A stretch of 64,000 nt of DNA from Larkinella punicea (GTDB taxonomy: Bacteria; Bacteroidota; Bacteroidia; Cytophagales; Spirosomataceae). The stretch covers positions 1 through 64,000 of the forward strand of contig NZ_QOWE01000024.1 of the NCBI RefSeq assembly GCF_003334855.1, read 5' to 3'. The notes under the pieces are model-generated. The model worked only from the letters and a program-made list of their open reading frames with translations, was not told the DNA's origin and ran no database searches. Shown here piece by piece: positions 16,660 to 24,468 of the stretch (within the stretch, counting starts at the first letter, position 1; every line of letters starts with the position of its first letter). The translations under genes were made by a program, and so were the position numbers.

Positions 16660-17502
16660 TTAGCGGGTTGCAACGGGTTCGCCGGTGGCCACTTTTTCGC
16701 CCTGCGGTTCTTTCGCTCCGGCGGGGTTCGTGCCTTGCAGCGACAGGATATAACTGGCCACTTGCTGCACCTGGAGCGGATTCAGTTGTTTTTTCCAGGA
16801 CATCATCCCTTTTTCGGGAACACCTTCTGTAATGATGTGGAAAACCGCCTTGACGTCACCGCCATGCAGCCAGTAGGCATCGGTCAGGTTTGGCCCTACT
16901 TTCCCCTCTGCATTGGCACCGTGGCAGGCCACGCAGTTTTGGGTGAACAGCGCTTTGCCCGCGTCGATCCCTTTCGCATCTTTCAAGACCGTAACGGTAT
17001 TTTCGTTGATGGAACCGGCCACTTTTTTGATGTAATCCTCCCGTTGTTTATCGGCGATGGCCATTTCCTGGGTATATTCCTGCACCATGATGTCGCCCGG
17101 GTTGAAGACGTGGTAGACGAGCAGGTAGATGACACCCGCCACAATGGTTCCATAAAACAACCCCATAAACCACGGGGGCGTTGGGTTATCGAGTTCGGCA
17201 ATGCCGTCGTAGGCATGTTCCATCGTCAGGTTTTTTTCCTGATTCAGTTCGTGCAATCCCGCCATACGTTGCCACCAGGAGCGCGTATCGGCCGGTTTGG
17301 CAACGGGTTGGGCGTCGGGTTCTATTATTTTTTTGAGGAGGAACACCAGGTTCAGCGCTACCGCTCCGACGGCTACCATGCCCACCAGCAGAAAAAGGGC
17401 GACGGTAACCAGCAACAGATCCTGACCGGATGAAATGTCCCAGATGGATTTTGCCGGTTCCTGGCCCAGCAGGCCACCATTGAGTAAAATGAATGAATTC
17501 AT
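16660..17502 (-). CDS. ccoP: cbb3-type cytochrome c oxidase subunit III (CcoP), mono-haem form
   Basis: A 280-residue subunit that passes electrons to the oxidase core. Two N-terminal membrane helices are followed by a cbb3-specific segment (NPTPPWFMGLFYGTIVAGVIY) and one cytochrome c domain with CVACHG (about residue 193) and the distal methionine in KGMMSWKK. Proteobacterial CcoP usually has two CxxCH motifs; only one is present here, as in several Bacteroidota. The C-terminal tail GEKVATGEPVATR is low in complexity. It lies 14 bases after ccoQ and 12 before ccoG. Confidence 0.93.
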   Translation of the reverse strand: MNSFILLNGGLLGQEPAKSIWDISSGQDLLLVTVALFLLVGMVAVGAVALNLVFLLKKIIEPDAQPVAKPADTRSWWQRMAGLHELNQEKNLTMEHAYDGIAELDNPTPPWFMGLFYGTIVAGVIYLLVYHVFNPGDIMVQEYTQEMAIADKQREDYIKKVAGSINENTVTVLKDAKGIDAGKALFTQNCVACHGANAEGKVGPNLTDAYWLHGGDVKAVFHIITEGVPEKGMMSWKKQLNPLQVQQVASYILSLQGTNPAGAKEPQGEKVATGEPVATR

Positions 17503-17516
17503 GGAAAGAGGAATGG

Positions 17517-17687
17517 TTAATCGGTTGACGATTCATCGAGGGGCATCCGGCTCATCTGGCGGATGTACGTTTTATCCACCAAAACCAGATACAGGCCAAC
17601 GAGAATGAAAAAGGCGAGGAAGGTGACAAACGAGCCGACCATATAGACGTCCGCGCCGGGAATTTTGGAGATGAATTGCTTGAACAT
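17517..17687 (-). CDS. ccoQ: CcoQ-like small membrane subunit
   Basis: A 56-residue protein starting MFKQFISKIPGADVYMVGSF, then one transmembrane helix (VTFLAFFILVGLYLVLV) and a short charged tail KTYIRQMSRMPLDESSTD. Size, single helix and position between ccoNO and ccoP match CcoQ/FixQ, which stabilises the oxidase complex. The sequence is not strongly conserved in the family, so the call rests on context. Its stop lies 14 bases before the ccoP start. Confidence 0.8.
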   Translation of the reverse strand: MFKQFISKIPGADVYMVGSFVTFLAFFILVGLYLVLVDKTYIRQMSRMPLDESSTD

Positions 17688-17702
17688 GATCTTGGGAGGG
17701 AA

Positions 17703-17790
17703 GAGTTATGAGTTAAGAATTAAGAGTGATGAGTTAATGTGAGTCAGCCTATTTTTAACTTTTAACTCTTAATTTTTAACTCTTCACTCA
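17703..17790. repeat. Inverted repeat of GAGTTAA units between ccoNO and ccoQ
   Basis: Imperfect arms (for example GAGTTAAGAATTAAGAGT at 17711-17728 with a 17/18 complementary match within 17755-17780) built from 7-base units. The right end runs into the ccoNO stop codon at 17788. It is the only gap of any size inside ccoNOQP. Confidence 0.65.
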
Positions 17791-19986
17791 TTTGGTTGCG
17801 TTTTCCATTTTCTTGATGTCCGTGCCGAGCCGTTGGAGGTAGGCAATCAGGGCGATGATCTCGCGGTCGGCGTCGACTTTGATCCCGTCTTTCGCCAGGC
17901 GGTCGCTGACCTCCTGGGCCTGTTTTTGCAAATCTTCGTTGGCGTAGCTGATTGTGGCGTCGTCGTAGGGAACGCCCACTTTTTCCAGTATTCTCAGCTT
18001 ATCCGACGTATTCGAAATGTCGAGTTTCTGGTCCAGCAGCCACGGATAAGCCGGCATGATTGACCCCGGCGACATCGACGTTGGGTCACGCATGTGGTGG
18101 TAATGCCAGGAGTCGGGGTATTTGCCGCCTTCGCGGTGCAGATCTGGCCCGGTTCGTTTGCTACCCCACAGGAACGGGTGGTCATACACAAATTCGCCCG
18201 CTTTGGAATACTCCCCGTAACGTTCGGTTTCGCTGCGGAAAGGCCGGACCATCTGGCTGTGGCAGTTGACGCAACCCTCGCGGATGTAGAGGTCGCGGCC
18301 CTGCACTTCGAGGGCGCTGTAGGGTTGTACGGCCGAAATGGTCGGCACATTGGACTCCACCATAAACGTCGGAATCAATTCCACCATCGATCCGATCAGA
18401 ATCACCACCAGCGAGGCAACCAGCAGCGGAATGGGCTTGCGCTCCAGCCAGCGGTGCCAGTAGGTATCGGTTCCCGTCGGCACATAGGCTTGCTCCAGGG
18501 CAGGTGCTTCGGCGGTTTCGTTGACCACCAGTTGCCCGGCTGCCATCGTTTTGAACAGGTTATAGGCCATCAGAATTGCACCCAGCAGGTAGAACGTACC
18601 GCCCAGCGCCCGCATCTGGTGCATGGGCAGCAGTTGAATGGTGGTTTCCAGGAAGTTCGGGTAACGCAGGGTGCCTTCGGGTGTGAACTCCTTCCACATC
18701 ATGCCCTGTGTGAAGCCTGAAATGTACATCGGAATGGCGTAGAACAGGATTCCGAGCGTGCCGATCCAGAAGTGGATGCTCAGCAGTTTTTTGGAATACA
18801 AGGGCGTTTTGTACATGCGCGGAATCAGCCAGTACAGGATCGCGAAGGTCAGAAAACCGTTCCAGCCCAGAGCCCCGACGTGTACGTGGGCCACGATCCA
18901 GTCGGTAAAGTGCGCAATGGCGTTGACATTCTTGAGCGATAGCAATGGCCCTTCGAAGGTGGCCATCCCGTAGGCGGTAATCCCGACGACCATGAATTTC
19001 AGGATGGTATCTTCCCGAACCTTGTCCCAGGCTCCGCGCAAAGTCAGCAACCCGTTGATCATCCCACCCCAGGACGGGGCAATGAGCATGATGGAGAAAA
19101 CCACCCCCAGCGATTGCGCCCAGTCGGGCAGCGATGAATAGAGCAGGTGGTGGGGACCGGCCCAGATGTAGATGAAAATCAGCGCCCAGAAGTGCAGAAT
19201 CGACAGCTTGTAGGAGTAAACCGGGCGGTTTGCCATCTTGGGCAGGAAGTAATACATCAGCCCCAAAAACGGCGTGGTCAGGAAAAATGCTACCGCATTG
19301 TGACCATACCACCACTGCACGAGCGCATCCTGCACCCCGGCGTAGACGTAATAACTTTTGAACAGACTCACCGGCATCTGGTATGAGTTGACGATGTGCA
19401 GGACGGCAACCGTTACAAACGTGGCGATGTAAAACCAGATGGCGACATACAGGTGGCGCTCCCGGCGTTTGATGATCGTGCCGAACATGTTGATCCCGAA
19501 AACCACCCAGATCAGCGTAATGGCAATGTCGATCGGCCATTCGAGTTCTGCGTATTCGTGGGAGGTGGTCAGACCCAGCGGCAGCGTAATGGCCGCGGCT
19601 ACGATGATGGCCTGCCAGCCCCAGAAGTGGATTTTACTGAGCAAATCGCTGAACATCCGGGCTTTGCAAAGCCGTTGCAAAGAGTAATACACCCCCATAA
19701 AGATGGCATTGCCGACGAAGGCGAAAATAACCGCATTGGTGTGCAGCGGCCGAATCCGTCCGAAGGTCGTATACTGGTTGCCGAGGTTGGCCGCCGGAGC
19801 GAACAACTGGCTGGCAATCAGCACTCCGACCAACATGCCGACGACGCCCCAGATGATGGTGGCAACGGCGAAATCCCGGACAATGCGGTTGTCATACTCG
19901 AAGCGTTCCACGGCGGGAGCGGCTCCGTTCCCCGGTCGGGGGTGTTCAGGCGAAATCGTAACAGGCGGTTTTTGCGAGACATTCAT
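17788..19986 (-). CDS. ccoNO: Fused cbb3 cytochrome c oxidase subunits I and II (CcoNO)
   Basis: A 732-residue fusion. Residues 1-480 are the haem-copper subunit I with about 12-14 membrane helices and the CuB/haem histidines (WWYGHNAVAF, then GPHHLLYSSLPDW and WIVAHVHVGALGW). Residues from about 520 are the mono-haem subunit II with one membrane helix and REGCVNCHSQMVRPF. The fusion of ccoN and ccoO is typical of Bacteroidota. It is the catalytic core of the high-affinity terminal oxidase. Its ATG overlaps the ccoS stop by four bases, so the two are coupled. Confidence 0.96.
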   Translation of the reverse strand: MNVSQKPPVTISPEHPRPGNGAAPAVERFEYDNRIVRDFAVATIIWGVVGMLVGVLIASQLFAPAANLGNQYTTFGRIRPLHTNAVIFAFVGNAIFMGVYYSLQRLCKARMFSDLLSKIHFWGWQAIIVAAAITLPLGLTTSHEYAELEWPIDIAITLIWVVFGINMFGTIIKRRERHLYVAIWFYIATFVTVAVLHIVNSYQMPVSLFKSYYVYAGVQDALVQWWYGHNAVAFFLTTPFLGLMYYFLPKMANRPVYSYKLSILHFWALIFIYIWAGPHHLLYSSLPDWAQSLGVVFSIMLIAPSWGGMINGLLTLRGAWDKVREDTILKFMVVGITAYGMATFEGPLLSLKNVNAIAHFTDWIVAHVHVGALGWNGFLTFAILYWLIPRMYKTPLYSKKLLSIHFWIGTLGILFYAIPMYISGFTQGMMWKEFTPEGTLRYPNFLETTIQLLPMHQMRALGGTFYLLGAILMAYNLFKTMAAGQLVVNETAEAPALEQAYVPTGTDTYWHRWLERKPIPLLVASLVVILIGSMVELIPTFMVESNVPTISAVQPYSALEVQGRDLYIREGCVNCHSQMVRPFRSETERYGEYSKAGEFVYDHPFLWGSKRTGPDLHREGGKYPDSWHYHHMRDPTSMSPGSIMPAYPWLLDQKLDISNTSDKLRILEKVGVPYDDATISYANEDLQKQAQEVSDRLAKDGIKVDADREIIALIAYLQRLGTDIKKMENATK

Positions 19987-20177
19987 AGTGGTAACGAGCT
20001 GTTATGCGGGGTATCTATGGAGGAGGTAGTAGTTGGTTCGTTGTCGTCGAGCAGCATCCGCATCGAGGGGGTGTACAGGTCATCCTGCTGGCCGGTTTTC
20101 ATAGACCACAGGAAAGCCCCGAAAAACCCCAGTGCCAGTAGCAGACTAATGCCAATCATGAAGAAGATAATGTTCAT
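19983..20177 (-). CDS. ccoS: cbb3 oxidase maturation protein CcoS
   Basis: A 64-residue membrane protein: MNIIFFMIGISLLLALGFFG, then AFLWSMKTGQQDDLYTPSMRML, the hallmark WxxxxGQxDDL(Y/E)xP of CcoS, needed for cofactor insertion into the oxidase. The tail is rich in Ser/Thr/Pro. It heads the ccoS-NO-Q-P-G-H-safE transcript. The upstream promoter has a CACTTTTG -7 element (20199-20206) and two TGA-N6-TCA operators at exact distances. Confidence 0.92.
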   Translation of the reverse strand: MNIIFFMIGISLLLALGFFGAFLWSMKTGQQDDLYTPSMRMLLDDNEPTTTSSIDTPHNSSLPL

Positions 20178-20198
20178 ATTCGTGAGCGTTTGCCGGGT

Positions 20199-20263
20199 CA
20201 AAAGTGCGGCTTATCCGGTGGGCAACGTATGAGGTTCGTCAGGCAGGGGGGTGATAGAATTCA
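20199..20263 (-). promoter_or_regulatory. ccoS promoter with two CRP/FNR-type operators
   Basis: On the minus strand the -7 element is CACTTTTG (20199-20206). Operators TGACGAACCTCA (20230-20241, plus strand TGAGGTTCGTCA) and TGAATTCTATCA (20252-20263) have centres 36.5 and 58.5 bp upstream of its last G, 22 bp apart. The core TGA-N6-TCA is that of CRP/FNR proteins. No good -33 TTG is present, in keeping with an activated promoter. Confidence 0.75.
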
Positions 20264-20279
20264 GGTAAACCAGGCGGGC

Positions 20280-20344
20280 TGACAAAACTCATCCGGTCGG
20301 CTGACCCGTGTTAGGCCCGCGCTTAGTGGCAGGAACTACTTTTG
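20280..20344 (+). promoter_or_regulatory. Desaturase promoter with CRP/FNR-type operator
   Basis: The -7 element TACTTTTG (20337-20344) is perfect. TGACAAAACTCA (20280-20291) is centred 58.5 bp upstream of its last G, and a degenerate copy TGACCCGTGTTA (20302-20313) is centred at 36.5 bp. Together with the ccoS sites the intergenic region holds four operator positions spaced 22, 28 and 22 bp. Confidence 0.75.
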
Positions 20345-20371
20345 GCGCATTACACCAGAATCTTGTTTCGA

Positions 20372-21121
20372 ATGATCATTCTCGCTTTTTTTCTCGCGCA
20401 TTGGTACCTGTCGGTCCTGATGCAGACCCTCTTTCTCCACCGCTATGCCGCCCACCAGATGTTCACGATGAGCAAGGGCTGGGAGAAGTTTTTTTACGTT
20501 GTGACGTTCATTAGCCAGGGATCGTCGTTTTTGAGTCCACGCGCATACGGTATTATGCACCGGCTTCACCACGCCTACGCCGATACGGAAGAAGACCCGC
20601 ATTCGCCGAAATATTCCAAGAGCATGATGGATATGATGTGGAAGACCCGGCAGTTTTACAACGACATCCTGAATAACCGCGACACCGTTCCGGCGAAGTT
20701 CAAAAAGGGCGTGCCCAACTGGCCGTGGATGGAATGGTTCGGGGATCGCTGGCCGGTTCGGGTGGCCTGGGGAACGTTCTATGTGCTGTTCTACATCCAG
20801 TTTGCCACCTCACCCTGGCTGTTTCTGCTGCTGCCATTCCATTTTTTCATGGGCCCGGTGCATGGTGCCATCATCAACTGGTGCGCCCACCGCTACGGCT
20901 ACATCAACTTCAAAGTGGACGATACGGCCAAAAACCTGCTGCCGTTCGACTTTCTGATGATGGGCGAATCCTACCACAACAACCACCACCGCTACGGCGG
21001 TCGGGCTAACTTCGGCGGTTTCCGCTGGCACGAATTCGACCCGGCTTATCCGCTGATTTTATTGATGAATAAACTGGGCATCGTGAAGCTCCGGCGTGGG
21101 CGCGACGAAGCGTATATGTAG
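20372..21121 (+). CDS. Membrane acyl-CoA/fatty acid desaturase
   Basis: A 249-residue integral membrane di-iron desaturase. The three histidine boxes are HRYAAH (about residue 25), HRLHHAYAD (about 66) and HNNHHRYGG (about 207), with four hydrophobic segments around them. Enzymes of this type introduce a cis double bond, often at delta-9, using oxygen. A TTG at 20342 is in frame but lies in the promoter; the ATG at 20372 is 28 bases after the -7 element. It is divergent from ccoS and shares the operator array, which suggests membrane-lipid adjustment when oxygen is limiting. A strong terminator follows. Confidence 0.92.
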   Translation: MIILAFFLAHWYLSVLMQTLFLHRYAAHQMFTMSKGWEKFFYVVTFISQGSSFLSPRAYGIMHRLHHAYADTEEDPHSPKYSKSMMDMMWKTRQFYNDILNNRDTVPAKFKKGVPNWPWMEWFGDRWPVRVAWGTFYVLFYIQFATSPWLFLLLPFHFFMGPVHGAIINWCAHRYGYINFKVDDTAKNLLPFDFLMMGESYHNNHHRYGGRANFGGFRWHEFDPAYPLILLMNKLGIVKLRRGRDEAYM

Positions 21122-21137
21122 GGTAATTCAATTGGCG

Positions 21138-21193
21138 ACGGCGTTGTTTTTCAATGGGTTATCCTGTTGGAAAACAACGCCGTTTTTCTTTTT
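21138..21193 (+). terminator. Rho-independent terminator of the desaturase gene
   Basis: Perfect 13-bp stem ACGGCGTTGTTTT (21138-21150) with AAAACAACGCCGT (21171-21183), followed by a T-rich run to 21193. Confidence 0.85.
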
Positions 21194-21515
21194 AGTACGT
21201 AAAGATGGCAACCAGCGTCTGGCACACCTGATGGCATACCGCGTCGTCTAAGCTACCGATGTGTTTTACCAATCGAACTTTATCAACCGTGCGGATCTGA
21301 TCTAAAGCTACCTGACCAGCCTGACCGGAGAAATGGCAGTTGACTCGGGTAGGATAACGCTTTTGTGTGCTGGTTAGGGGCGCTACTATCACGGTATTGA
21401 GCCGTTGGTTAATCGCATCCGGGGATATAATCAAACAAGGACGTGTTTTGGCAATCTCGCTGCCCTGGGTCGGATCTAATGAAACCAGCCAAACGTCAAA
21501 CCGCTCGATTACCAT
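21192..21515 (-). CDS. mazF: MazF/PemK family endoribonuclease toxin
   Basis: A 107-residue toxin of the CcdB/MazF fold that cleaves RNA. It has the family motifs FDVWLVSLDPTQGSEIAKTRPCLIISPD and VIVAPLTST (given here as separate blocks of the N-terminal half: FDVWLVSLDP, KTRPCLIISPD) and QIRTVDKVRL in the C-terminal half. The ATG at 21515 overlaps the mazE stop (ATGGTAA), so the pair is coupled. It lies between the desaturase and ccoI, where the cco genes of other clusters are usually contiguous, which suggests insertion. Confidence 0.92.
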   Translation of the reverse strand: MVIERFDVWLVSLDPTQGSEIAKTRPCLIISPDAINQRLNTVIVAPLTSTQKRYPTRVNCHFSGQAGQVALDQIRTVDKVRLVKHIGSLDDAVCHQVCQTLVAIFTY

Positions 21516-21766
21516 GTCCACTCAGTTTGGTCAAACTGGTTTGGTGTGCCATCAAACAGATCGCCTTCGGGCTGATCTCCGGCTTTGATTGCTTCGTCAA
21601 AAACCTGCTCCCAGCCATCCCTTGGGTGTTTTTTGACAGCACGCAGGATAAGCGCTCCTTCGGTTATTTCAATGTCAACAGCACCTTCAATGCCTGCCTG
21701 TTGCAGAACCGTTCGAGGCAGGAGAATACCCTGTGAATTACCGATTTTACGAATGACCTGTAACAT
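21509..21766 (-). CDS. mazE: MazE-like AbrB-fold antitoxin
   Basis: An 85-residue antitoxin with a SpoVT/AbrB swapped-hairpin DNA-binding domain at its N-terminus (VIRKIGNSQGILLPRTVLQQ, then VDIEITEGALILRAVK) and an acidic C-terminus (GDLFDGTPNQFDQTEW) that would wrap around MazF. Such antitoxins repress their own operon with the toxin as co-repressor. The start codon is the first three bases of a 26-bp perfect palindrome arm containing the promoter. Confidence 0.92.
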   Translation of the reverse strand: MLQVIRKIGNSQGILLPRTVLQQAGIEGAVDIEITEGALILRAVKKHPRDGWEQVFDEAIKAGDQPEGDLFDGTPNQFDQTEWTW

Positions 21767-21822
21767 AGACTTGTCTCTGGTTTGTTATAACAAAGGTATA
21801 ACAAACCAGAGACAAGTCTATG
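21764..21822. promoter_or_regulatory. mazEF operator/promoter palindrome
   Basis: Perfect inverted arms of 26 bases (21764-21789 and 21797-21822) are separated by ACAAAGG. On the minus strand the centre reads TACCTTTG, a perfect -7 element, so the operator covers the mazE promoter from about -30 to the start codon. Autoregulation by MazE or MazEF is inferred. Confidence 0.8.
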
Positions 21823-21870
21823 GCAAACGCTGATTTACAATTTACTTATTTTAGTCAACCTTGTATGGGC

Positions 21871-24336
21871 TTAGTTTTTAATCTCTTTCCACCGCATTCC
21901 CAACGTCCCAATCAGCAACATCGTCGCGGAACTGACGGGCATCAGAATGGCGGCCACAACCGGCGACAGATTCCCCGTCAGCGCGTAGGAAAGGCCGATG
22001 AAATTATACAACAGCGAAACCGCAAAACTAAACCGGATCAGCCGCATACCGAAGCGGCTGTACGCCAGCAGTTCGGGCAGTTTTCTTAATGAGGATGCTT
22101 CCAGAATGGCGTCGCTGGCGGGTGTAAACTGAACGGTGTCTTCCGTGACGGCAATGCCGACATCGGCCTGTTTCAACGCCCCGGCATCGTTCAGGCCGTC
22201 ACCCACCATCAACACGCGGTGGCCCCGGTTTTGCAGGTGCCGCACGATGTCGAGCTTTTGCTGCGGCTGGCAGTTGAACGTCATATGATCCGGGGTAAAC
22301 CAGCGCGCCAGTTCGGGCCGGGCCGTGTCGGTATCGCCCGAAAGCAGATACAAGCGGTGCGTGGATTTCAGCGAATCGAGCATCGCATCGAGACCGGGAC
22401 GGTATTGGTTCGGAAACCGGAAACAGCCCCGGTATTGCTGCTCGATGGCAATATGAACACGCGCTCCGGCTGAATCGGTTGGGGTTTCTTTCGCGGATGG
22501 TGCGGACACCGACTGCGGATTTACAAACGAAGCCGAGCCGATTTTAACTTCCCAGCCATCCACAAACCCGTGCAAGCCGCGGCCCGGTATTTCCGTAAAA
22601 TCATCCACCACCAGCGGTTGAACGTCGGCCAGATGAGCGGCCAGTTTCCGGCTGAGCGGGTGAGCCGACTGCCGCACCAATGATACGACCAGCGCCTGTT
22701 CAAAGTCCGTCAAAGCTACCGAAAACTCCTCCACAACGCTCCCGTGTTTGTCTTCACTCAATCGCTCAATCGCTCTTTCACTCACCGTCTCCGTCAGCGT
22801 ACCGGTTTTGTCGAAAACGATGGTGTCACAATCCGCCATGTGCTCGATGACGTTCGCGTTTTTGAGGTACAATTTCTGCTGGCTCAGCTTCCGAATTCCA
22901 TTCCCCAGCGCGAACGGATACGAGAGTGACAGCGCACACGGACAGGCAATGATCAAAACCGCCGTAAAAGCATTGATGGCCCGCGCGGGGTCGTGCGTAT
23001 ACCAGTATAAGCCCACGATTGTGGCTAACGCAATGACGGTCAGGGTAAAATACTTCCCGACGGCATCGGCAAAGGTGCGCATTCGGGAGGTGTCACCCTT
23101 GCGGAACGCGTCGTTGTTCCAGAGTTGGGTCAGGTAACTTTGCGATACCTCCCGCACCACTTCCAGTTCAATGGCTTCGCCAATCTGCTTGCCACCGGCA
23201 TACAGCAACGCCCCCGGTTTCTGGGCTTCCGGCTGCGATTCACCCGTCACGAAACTGTAATCGATCAGGGCTTCTCCTTTGTACAGCAAGCCGTCAGCGG
23301 GAATCAGTTCGTGGTTACGAACCCGGATTCGATCACCCTTGCGGAGTTCGGCTACGGGAATGGCGGTTTCGCCATCCGGTTTTAAAACCGTTACGGCCAG
23401 CGGAAAATACGATTTGTAATCCCGTTCGAACGACAGAAATTCGTGGGTGCGCTGCTGGAACCATTTGCCGCACAACAGAAAGAAAATCAGGCCCGTCAGC
23501 GAATCGAAATAACCGGCACCGTTGAGAAACAAAACCTCGTAGGTGCCCCGGAAAAACGCCACCAGAATCCCGAGCAGAATGGGAAAGTCGATGTTGATGA
23601 TGCCTTTTTTCAGACTCGTCCAGACCGATTCGAAATAGCCCGATGCCGAGTAAAAGACGACCGGAATGGCCAGCACAATATTGAGTAGACCGAAGAGGTG
23701 TTTGAACGATGGATCGTCGAGGCCGAGGTATTCGGGAAAGCTGAACAGCATGATGTTGCCCGAACAAAAACCCGCCAGTGCCAGCCGGTAGAGCAAGGGG
23801 CGGTACGACGGTTTTTGCTGTTCTTTAACGACATCGTTCAGGCTGATCAGGGGCTCGTAGCCAATCGACGCGAGCAGTTCGACCACCTGCCGGAGCGTGA
23901 GCTGATCGGGCTGGTAGGTCAGGTGAACCTGCTTTTTGAGAAAATCCACCCGCGACTGCTGAATGCCCGGATGGATGCGGTAGAGGTGTTCGAGCAACCA
24001 CAAACACGAACTGCAATGGATGGTCGGAATGTAAAATGTAACCCGGGCAACCGACGTACTGGAAAACTCCAGCAGTTGGGCAACGATGGCGGGATGGTCC
24101 AGAAATTCGAGCCGGTTTTTTGGGGCATTTTCCGTTTTAAGGGGGTTGCCGGGCCGAACGCCGTTGCCTTCCTGTTCAATCGAATAGTATTGACAAAGCT
24201 GGTTTTGATTCAGAATGCTATAAACCGTTTGACAGCCTTCGCAGCAGAACGGTTTTTCATCGTATTCAAGGTTGTGCTCTGCACAGTCGTTGCCGCAGTG
24301 GTAACAGGTAGTCGCTGAAATCGTTGCTGTACGCAT
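21871..24336 (-). CDS. ccoI: cbb3-linked copper-translocating P-type ATPase (CcoI/FixI)
   Basis: An 821-residue P1B-type ATPase that supplies copper for the oxidase. The N-terminus has cysteine pairs CYHCGNDC and CCEGCQTVY, then an HMA-like domain with [12 protein letters not shown]. Eight membrane helices include the ion-binding [12 protein letters not shown]; catalytic motifs are DKTGTLTE (phosphorylated Asp), TGES in the actuator domain and [16 protein letters not shown]. The frame stays open far upstream through the antisense of hemN (to 25797), which is not real; the ATG at 24336 begins the cysteine-rich domain. It is separated from ccoS by mazEF and the desaturase, and divergent from hemN with shared operators. 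Confidence 0.95.
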   Translation of the reverse strand: MRTATISATTCYHCGNDCAEHNLEYDEKPFCCEGCQTVYSILNQNQLCQYYSIEQEGNGVRPGNPLKTENAPKNRLEFLDHPAIVAQLLEFSSTSVARVTFYIPTIHCSSCLWLLEHLYRIHPGIQQSRVDFLKKQVHLTYQPDQLTLRQVVELLASIGYEPLISLNDVVKEQQKPSYRPLLYRLALAGFCSGNIMLFSFPEYLGLDDPSFKHLFGLLNIVLAIPVVFYSASGYFESVWTSLKKGIINIDFPILLGILVAFFRGTYEVLFLNGAGYFDSLTGLIFFLLCGKWFQQRTHEFLSFERDYKSYFPLAVTVLKPDGETAIPVAELRKGDRIRVRNHELIPADGLLYKGEALIDYSFVTGESQPEAQKPGALLYAGGKQIGEAIELEVVREVSQSYLTQLWNNDAFRKGDTSRMRTFADAVGKYFTLTVIALATIVGLYWYTHDPARAINAFTAVLIIACPCALSLSYPFALGNGIRKLSQQKLYLKNANVIEHMADCDTIVFDKTGTLTETVSERAIERLSEDKHGSVVEEFSVALTDFEQALVVSLVRQSAHPLSRKLAAHLADVQPLVVDDFTEIPGRGLHGFVDGWEVKIGSASFVNPQSVSAPSAKETPTDSAGARVHIAIEQQYRGCFRFPNQYRPGLDAMLDSLKSTHRLYLLSGDTDTARPELARWFTPDHMTFNCQPQQKLDIVRHLQNRGHRVLMVGDGLNDAGALKQADVGIAVTEDTVQFTPASDAILEASSLRKLPELLAYSRFGMRLIRFSFAVSLLYNFIGLSYALTGNLSPVVAAILMPVSSATMLLIGTLGMRWKEIKN

Positions 24337-24352
24337 ACCATATTTTTCTTGG

Positions 24353-24447
24353 CAAATTGGGTCGGAACAGGTCGTTAAACCCTGACGAGCGTCAGCAAAC
24401 CGAGTGATACCGGTCAGGGTACGGCGTGCGAATCTCCGCCAATTTTG
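24353..24447. promoter_or_regulatory. Divergent hemN/ccoI promoters sharing two CRP/FNR-type operators
   Basis: TGACGAGCGTCA (24383-24394) and TGATACCGGTCA (24405-24416) are 22 bp apart. For hemN the -7 element is CAATTTTG (24440-24447) and the operator centres lie 58.5 and 36.5 bp upstream of its last G. For ccoI the minus-strand element is CCAATTTG (24353-24360) and the same operators lie 35.5 and 57.5 bp upstream. One pair therefore fits both promoters. Confidence 0.78.
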
Positions 24448-24468
24448 GTGCTTCAATCTCCAAATCGT

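Noticed and set aside
15952-17433. A long plus-strand ORF (493 codons) opposite ccoG/ccoP
   Set aside because: It is antisense to two clear cco genes, and its translation is low-complexity with no domain; a typical shadow frame in GC-rich coding DNA.
21820-22089. ORF starting from the ATG at the far end of the mazEF palindrome
   Set aside because: The ATG exists only because the palindrome copies the mazE start; the rest runs antisense to the ccoI 3' end.
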